This document shows, piece by piece, positions 58,301-64,000 of a DNA stretch of 64,000 bases. Made by a program: the position numbers and the translations under genes. Positions within the stretch are counted from its first letter, which is position 1; each line of letters begins with the position of its first letter. Under the pieces are notes generated by a model. That model did not search any database, had not been told where the DNA came from, and saw only the letters and a program-made list of their open reading frames with translations. Origin of the DNA: Hevea brasiliensis (Eukaryota > Streptophyta > Magnoliopsida > Malpighiales > Euphorbiaceae); assembly GCF_030052815.1 (NCBI RefSeq), contig NC_079502.1, positions 35,270,050 through 35,334,049 of the forward strand, in the 5' to 3' direction.

Positions 58301-58728
58301 TTGAATATGCAGTGGGTGAGAAAGTATTCCTCAAGGATTCCCCTTGGAAGAGAATTATGAGATTTGGCAGAAAGGGAAAACTGAGTCCTCGTTTCATTGG
58401 GCCATATGAGGTTCTGGAAAGAGTGAGTCCTGTGGCGTATCATTTGGCACTACCTCCAGAGTTGGAGAAGATACGTAATGTCTTCCATGTATCGATGTTA
58501 AGGAGGTATCGATCAGACCCATCTCAAGTACTACCGGTGGCGGAAATTGAAGTGAATCCAGACCTCACATATGAGGAAGAACCAATAAAGATTCTAGCTT
58601 ATGAGGTGAAGGAGCTATGGAACAAGCAGATACCGTTAGTGAAAGTGCTGTGGAACCATCATTCGAGTTAGGAGGCTACTTGGGAATGAGAGGAGGATAT
58701 GAGGAGATAGCACCCACAGCTATTTAGA
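55308..58728 (+). pseudogene. pol: Element D pol: protease, RT, RNase H, integrase, chromodomain
   Basis: Protease: [15 protein letters not shown] (55380) and [17 protein letters not shown] (55600). [30 protein letters not shown], and FIDDILVYS at about 56400, which lies after a TAG at 56382. Further stops are at 56466 and 56484, and an indel near 56690 changes frame. RNase H (56779-57426): [32 protein letters not shown]. Integrase (57433-58074): zinc-binding cysteines replaced (SLTYQQ), while [18 protein letters not shown] and GQSERVIQ keep the D,D,E core. After TAG 58072 the C-terminal part includes GPYEVLERV, FHVSMLRRY and the chromodomain-like EEEPIKILAYEVKELWNKQI, LVKVLW. That final arrangement is the Tekay signature. 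Confidence 0.9.
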
Positions 58729-58763
58729 GATTGATACCAGATAAAATTTCGAGACAAAATTTA

Positions 58764-58781
58764 TTTTAAGGCTGGGAGAAT
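58764..58781 (+). other. Polypurine tract, element D
   Basis: TTTTAAGGCTGGGAGAAT before the 3' LTR. Upstream, AAATTTCGAGACAAAATTT (58743) is a decayed copy of the inverted repeat seen intact in element E at 63324. Confidence 0.65.
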
Positions 58782-61700
58782 CGTAACACCCCTATTCACT
58801 GTTCCGGTGACCAGTGTCAGTCCGGACAATTAAGAAAATTAGAACCACATCTAAAACACCTAGATAAACCTTGAATGCAAATAATTCGTAATTGTCAAAT
58901 AGTTAAGTATAAATAAGAAAAACAGCACACAAGAAGTTAAATAAGCCGAGAGTCACAGCGATGGATGACCTTCTCGGGAATGACTACGAGGTCAGTCTAA
59001 ACTCAAATTTTGAACCGTAAAATGTGACGTTGCAGTCCTTAGGACTATTGCGAACACAGTGGAAAAGAGAAAATCACAAAAAAGAATTGTTAAGCAGGTC
59101 AAATAATTAGGTCAGAGATCCAAAAGAAATATCGAATAACTTGCAAATCGGATCGAACTGGTGAGGGGCAATTTGGTCAATTCACCCCTAGAGCTGACTC
59201 CTGACCTAATTGTGCAATAAAATTGGAGAAACAAAATTTTTGGGATCAAGAATTAAATTAAAGAACTAAAGAAAAAAATAAGATGAAAAATTCAAAAAGA
59301 AAGAATATTATGACATCATACATTACCTAAGCATGATGAAATAAATTTTAAATTTTATAATTTAAAAATTAGAGGATAATCATTTAGAGACACAATTTAA
59401 ATAAATTAAAAAGACATTTTTTTTCATTCCTCTCTTCTTCTTGCCGTGAGCCTTTCTCATCTCTCTCATCTCTCTCTTTTCTCTTCCACTACCTCCATGA
59501 AAGCTCATTTTGAGCTTAAAGACACCTTAAAATTTGCCATATTTTCCATGGCCCCTAGAATAAAAACTTACCATTTGGCCTTGTTAGAGTGATTGGAAGT
59601 AAAAGAAAGAAGAAATCTTGAAGTTTGGAAGGTTGAGAAAATTGACCAAGTGAGGTAAGTCCAACTTCAAGCTTAAATTCTTATTAAGTTTATGAATTTA
59701 AGTTTAATGGTGATGAAATGCCATGAGAAATAGAGGAAAATTTTATGAGTGGAAGAGTATGGAATTCGGCTAGGTTGGGTGGATGATGAATTGAGTAGTT
59801 TGGTTTAATCAAATATTAATTCTAGTATTGTATGACGTATATGCACGATTTAGGTAGTTGAAATTGAGTGAATTGTGTTACTTAGAAAATTAGGGTTCTT
59901 GACTTAGGGTTTGGAAAAGAAAAATTGTAGAAATTAGTCAATGAATGTAAATGACCTTATTTGAGTTGAGAAATAGTCAATTGCGACCATTTGTGGTGTG
60001 TGTGATTTGTTAGAAATAAGTTTCAATTCGGATTAGTTAGGGTCAATATGTAGGTAGCTTAACCTAGGTCCTTTTCAGGGACCAAAACTAAAAATTTACC
60101 AACCTAATTGGTGTGAAGCTAATTGGGAATAAAATTAGACACAAAATGGTACATTTTTCATTCAGGAATCATGCTCAGAAAATGACCATAACTTAGTGAA
60201 CAATTACGTTAAATCTGGATTGGGCACACTGACCTGTACAAAAATAACCAAATGAATAGTAGTTACGTAAATGACCATAACATAGTCTAGAAAGGTCCAA
60301 ATGACCTGATATTTATACCGATAGAAATCTGAGACATAGCCCTACAACTTTCATGAAGAAAACAAACCCAAAATTTGATCATAAGCTGTTTGAAAATCCA
60401 CCTGTAGTCAGCCCACAAAATTGCCAAAATCCAGAGTTTGCCCAAAATTCTGGGCAATACCAAATCCGGCCAACCATGTTCAAATAGCTATAACTTGGGC
60501 TACAAAAGTCCAAATGGAGTGATACAAAAAGGGAAATAAAGTTAAGACAATAAGGAATAACTTCTTTGAAGAAAACTTAGCCAAATTATCACAGCACCAT
60601 AACCAATGGAATAGTGAAAAACTGAACACCAAAACTGAAAATTTAAAATTGGTGCCTAAGAAACTTGAAGTTTGAGGAAACAACCAAAACCAACAAATTA
60701 GGTAACCAAAATATGGTATGTGGGTGAAATTAGAATTCCCATACCTATTAAGCATTAGAAAGTCAATAAATTGACTTGAATAGTGTCATGAATAGTAACC
60801 CCAAAGTTTAAATTTTAATGAACATCAAATTTAGTATATTAAAGCTACGTAAAAATAGATTTGAAATTATTTTTGGATTTATGATAAATTATGATACTAA
60901 AACACTGTGAAATTGTGTGTTTCAATTGAAAAGAATACCGGGAAAGAACCCAAAGCATCGAGTCAAGGCCAAAAGGTGACTCGTATAAGGTTTGTGCATA
61001 ACATAAACATTCTTTAAAATTCCTTTGCAAAGTGCATGAAATGATTTGTGGTTTATTTATATTGCAAAATAATGATTGAAATGTATACTATGGTTTTGAT
61101 CTAAATTGTTGGAAATTTAATGATATGTGATTTGATTGTTAGTAAATTTTTGATAAATTGATAAGATAGTTTTGAAACTACAGTGTCATGACCATATATT
61201 TGAATGTCTCACTAGCATGACTAGTGGGAGAAATTAGTTTTCAATTTTGATTCCTTCTCTGGCTGAAGTGTTGAGGTGTGTGCTAGTAGAAGAAGAAATT
61301 TGAATGGATATCCATATATTTGAGCTAGCTAGCCCTGTGAATTCTCATAAGCCTTCGACTATTGAGAGGAATATGTTTCAAATGGCATGATATAACTGTG
61401 TGTTTTTATGCAATTGATTTGAGAATTCCTAAATGAAATTGTTTGGACTAAAAGTTTATAAATCATGTTTTGCATCTGCCTTTCATTTTCAGTAATGTAT
61501 TTGAATAAATGTGATTTAAGTTATGCATAAATATTATTTTAGTATGTTGTGCACCACTGAGTCATTGTACTCAGCGATGGCTATTATTACTATCGCAGAT
61601 ATAGAGATTAGAGGAGCAGCAGAGTGGGCTGCTAAGGATATTGGAGCTACACCACTGTAGTTTATCGAGTATATTTTATACCCTGATTGTAATATTTATT

Positions 61701-62219
61701 TTGATGTATATAAATGTATGTACATATATAAACTGGTCATGAGCAGTTGTATAGAGTTTGTAATAATATTAGTTTGGATTTTCTCATGTATATTTTGGAT
61801 GATGAATGTAAATTATTTTTACTTTAACGAAAAATGAATGGAATTATTGAGTGTTATTTTTATTGACAATTGAATTGAGAATTGATGTTGAAAAGTTTGT
61901 TGAGGTAGTAGTGAGTTTGATGAAAAAGAATTATTGGAAGTGTTTTTACAGGTTTTTGAAGAACTGTTTTCTTAAAACACAGATGGCACTCTGCCGAAAT
62001 TTTTCTAAAATTTGTGAACAAATAAAAATGGACAAAAATTTTAACTAGCTTTTAAACTTCTATTAAATGTAAGAAAATGCTCACCACTTCCAAAAAGTAA
62101 GAAAATAGTTTTAAAATCCCTTGTAAGGTACTTAACGAGTTATCAGTAGGCGAAGTTCGATAGTTCATTAGGTATTCTACGGGATCATGTTATGCCTTAC
62201 AGAGGGGTAAGGTGTGGCC
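58782..62219 (+). repeat. Element D 3' LTR (longer copy)
   Basis: 3438 bases. It keeps the 58938-59566 segment missing from the 5' LTR, which includes AAGCCGAGAGTCACAGCGAT and a TCTC-rich stretch near 59440. Terminal bases read GGTGTGGCC. No ORF is supported. Confidence 0.88.
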
Positions 62220-62224
62220 AAGGA

Positions 62225-63135
62225 GATTAAATATCAAGATAAAGAACAAGAATGATTACAATAAAAAGAGGCTCAAAATCATTAAGAAAACGATTAATAA
62301 AATGCTAGAAAGTGTTAATATCATAAGATGTAATTAGCCTTCGACTAAACAATAAGTTAGTAATTATTTATTTCTTATAAGCACAATAACTAGAAAATTT
62401 TTACTTTTATTTACATATTATATTTTCTTTTATTATTGGCACCACTAAGCTTTATGCTTAGCGCGTCGCTTTTGCAATGCGTAGGTACTGAAGATTTGGC
62501 CAGATAGCCCACCAGACCACAAACTGGGTGAGACTTGTATACAGATCTATATAGTATCCGTGTCTCCTCACAGACTTCAGTGCATTGATAGGACATTAGG
62601 TCCCATTTTGGTATTTCGTACTGTTTGCATTTTATAATTAATCTTTTATTTTATCATGTATAATACTGAAACTCATGTAATATATTTTGGTATTAATGCA
62701 AATATTTGTAATTTGTGTTTATAAATGAAAATTTAGTATTTATTTATGATTTGTACATGATTATCATGTGAAATCAATGAATGATAAATAGAAGAATTTT
62801 TTAGAAATGGTTGAGAAATATTGAGATTATGTTGATATAATGGAGTTTGAGTATGATTGAAAATGTATTGGAAGTGATTTTCATAGGTTCCAAAGAACTG
62901 TTTTATTCATTTTTAGCCAGTACTCTGCCGGATTTTCTATAAAATTTTCGGAACCTCAAATGAATGTATAATTTCAATAAATGACATAAATGAGTCAAAT
63001 TTCACAAATTGCACTTCATAACCATGAAGAAATAAATTAAGGAAGGATAAAAATAATTGAGATAAAATATGGTGTTCTGGTACAATGTATGGCATATCTT
63101 GCTCGGCTACACTATAGACGGGAAGGAGTATCACA
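62225..63135 (+). repeat. 3' end of the 5' LTR of element E
   Basis: LTR tail following the D insertion. It contains AAGCTTTATGCTTAGCGCGTCGC (fragments near 62449), a phrase common near the ends of Tekay-type LTRs, CAGTACTCTGCCGGATTTTC (62920) and the terminal block ending GGAAGGAGTATCACA. It is more diverged from D than C and F are. No ORF is visible. Confidence 0.6.
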
Positions 63136-63361
63136 TTTAGTGGTATTAAAGCACGGTTTAGGCGTTCCTAGGCATCGATAGATAGAATAAGATTGTGTGC
63201 ATAGCATGCATTGCATTCATATAAGTCGAGGTGACACTAATGCTGATCTGTTTTCTCTGGTAAAGTGAAGAAATAAAGAGGTAGTAGCTCCAGGTAGTAG
63301 CTCCTCGACTATTTACACCAGGTAAATTTCGAGGACGAAATTTTTGTTAGAGGGGAAGAGT
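63136..63361 (+). mobile_element. Element E interior, almost completely deleted: PBS to PPT in 226 bases
   Basis: PBS TGGTATTAAAGC (63141-63152) is the Met-tRNA site with two changes. About 170 bases later comes AAATTTCG-AGGA-CGAAATTT (63324-63343), a perfect 8-bp inverted repeat with a 4-base loop that precedes the PPT in Tekay elements, then TTGTTAGAGGGGAAGAG, the PPT. No gag or pol remains. The element is either an internally deleted derivative or a small non-autonomous family. Confidence 0.65.
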
Positions 63362-64000
63362 TATAACACCCTCACTGTAGCCATTCTGTCCATTCTACTG
63401 TTCTGGTGCTCGGTGTCAGTTTAGATAGTTAGAATGTCTGGAAAAATATTTAGACTAGAGTGAGGAGTCATAAATAACTCAAATAATGGTAAGAAAAATT
63501 TAGAAAAAATTTTAGAAATAAAATACAATAAAGTTAAATGAGCCGATGCCCTAGCGATAGGTAACTCAGTGGGAAGTTGTGGTCCTCACAGCTAGGAGCC
63601 CTAAACCCAGGAGAAAATTAATGAAATAATTTTTGGGACTCCAGAGAAGAGTCATTGAGGTTTCAATGGCATTAGAATTCCATGAAAATGCTTAGAAAAT
63701 TTTTTAGATTGGTACAGACGACTTTGGCTCGATAAGCCAAACAGAGGGCATTTTGGTCATTTCGTCTTCAGAGATGATTTTTGGCCAACTTGTCCAGTTA
63801 AATAAATAATTTATATGACATAAAATGTGAAATAATATTGCTAAAAATTTAATTGAAAATGAGCAGAAAAGAAAAGAAAAAAAATGAAATAAAATACAAA
63901 TTATGGCATCATTATTGTGTCATTAAAAGTCCTCAACCAATCAAATTGCAACACACACTTTATAACCCAATTAAAAAGAGATAAAATTAGTTAAAAAAGA
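63362..64000 (+). repeat. Element E 3' LTR, first 639 bases (runs off the window)
   Basis: Starts TATAACACCCTCACTG, a Tekay-type LTR start with TG changed to TA, directly after the PPT. The phrases GTTCTGGTGCTCGGTGTCAGT and AGTTAAATGAGCCGATGCCC parallel D's LTR (58800 and 58938). It has no overlap with the E 5' LTR remnant, which lacks this part. Confidence 0.65.

Larger units (their letters stand above)
51070..62219 (+). mobile_element. Element D: Tekay/Del-type chromovirus (Ty3/gypsy) with both LTRs
   Basis: Plus-strand element with LTRs 51070-53878 and 58782-62219, Met PBS, gag, protease, RT, RNase H, integrase and a C-terminal chromodomain-like segment, then PPT. Target duplication AAGGA (51065-51069 and 62220-62224) is perfect if the 3' LTR terminus has mutated from GACA to GGCC. 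The 3' LTR start reads CGTAACACC instead of TGTAACACC. The 5' LTR lacks about 630 bases (58938-59566 of the right copy). LTR divergence by eye is clearly larger than for the copia elements, so this is an older insertion. Confidence 0.9.

Overview
This window is repeat-rich nuclear DNA from a flowering plant, most likely a eudicot. It is built almost entirely of nested LTR retrotransposons: Ty3/gypsy Tat-Ogre, Ty3/gypsy chromovirus of Tekay type, and Ty1/copia of probable Angela/Tork affinity. The sequence is AT-rich, the LTRs are large, the primer-binding sites match plant initiator-Met and Ogre-type tRNA-Arg sites, and every coding stretch carries stops or frameshifts. I see no host gene, rRNA gene or tRNA gene. 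The species cannot be read from the sequence.

Layout. Positions 1-43464 are one minus-strand Ogre-like element whose left end lies outside the window. Its 3' LTR is 1-5596, followed by a polypurine tract (5597-5610), a 63-bp tandem array (5690-8046), RT/RNase H/archaeal-type RNase H/integrase (8861-12290), a GT-AG intron (12291-12473), gag-protease-G-patch (12474-13102 plus 22713-25617), an Ogre-specific ORF1 (26087-27835), the PBS (28398-28416) and the 5' LTR (28420-32024 plus 41880-43464). A 9.6-kb copia element (copia A, plus strand, 13103-22712, TSD CTCCC) sits inside the protease. A 9.9-kb member of the same family (copia B, minus strand, 32025-41879) sits inside the 5' LTR. Both Ogre LTRs carry, antisense to gag-pol, a decayed gene resembling the Transposase_28 'putative gypsy type transposon' proteins, with its own TATA box and a candidate intron.

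Right of 43464 the Ogre element lies in the protease/gag region of a minus-strand Tekay-like element (C, 43465-48833, TSD candidate TCACA). C in turn cuts a Tekay-type LTR remnant (F, 48834-49425), which abuts LTR-like sequence of another element (E, 49426-51064). A nearly complete but broken plus-strand Tekay element (D, 51070-62219, TSD AAGGA) interrupts E. E continues from 62225 with an LTR end, a PBS, only about 0.2 kb of interior, a PPT and a second LTR running off the window. The inferred order of insertion is E, then F and D, then C into F, then Ogre into C, then the two copia copies into Ogre.

None of the elements looks autonomous: RT active-site residues, reading frames, a whole protease domain or parts of LTRs are lost. 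The points most worth a second look are the LTR-borne antisense gene, the spliceable intron between the protease and RT parts of the Ogre polyprotein, the hairpin-bearing 63-bp array, the G-patch in the polyprotein, and the protease deletion with a 23-bp minisatellite in copia A.
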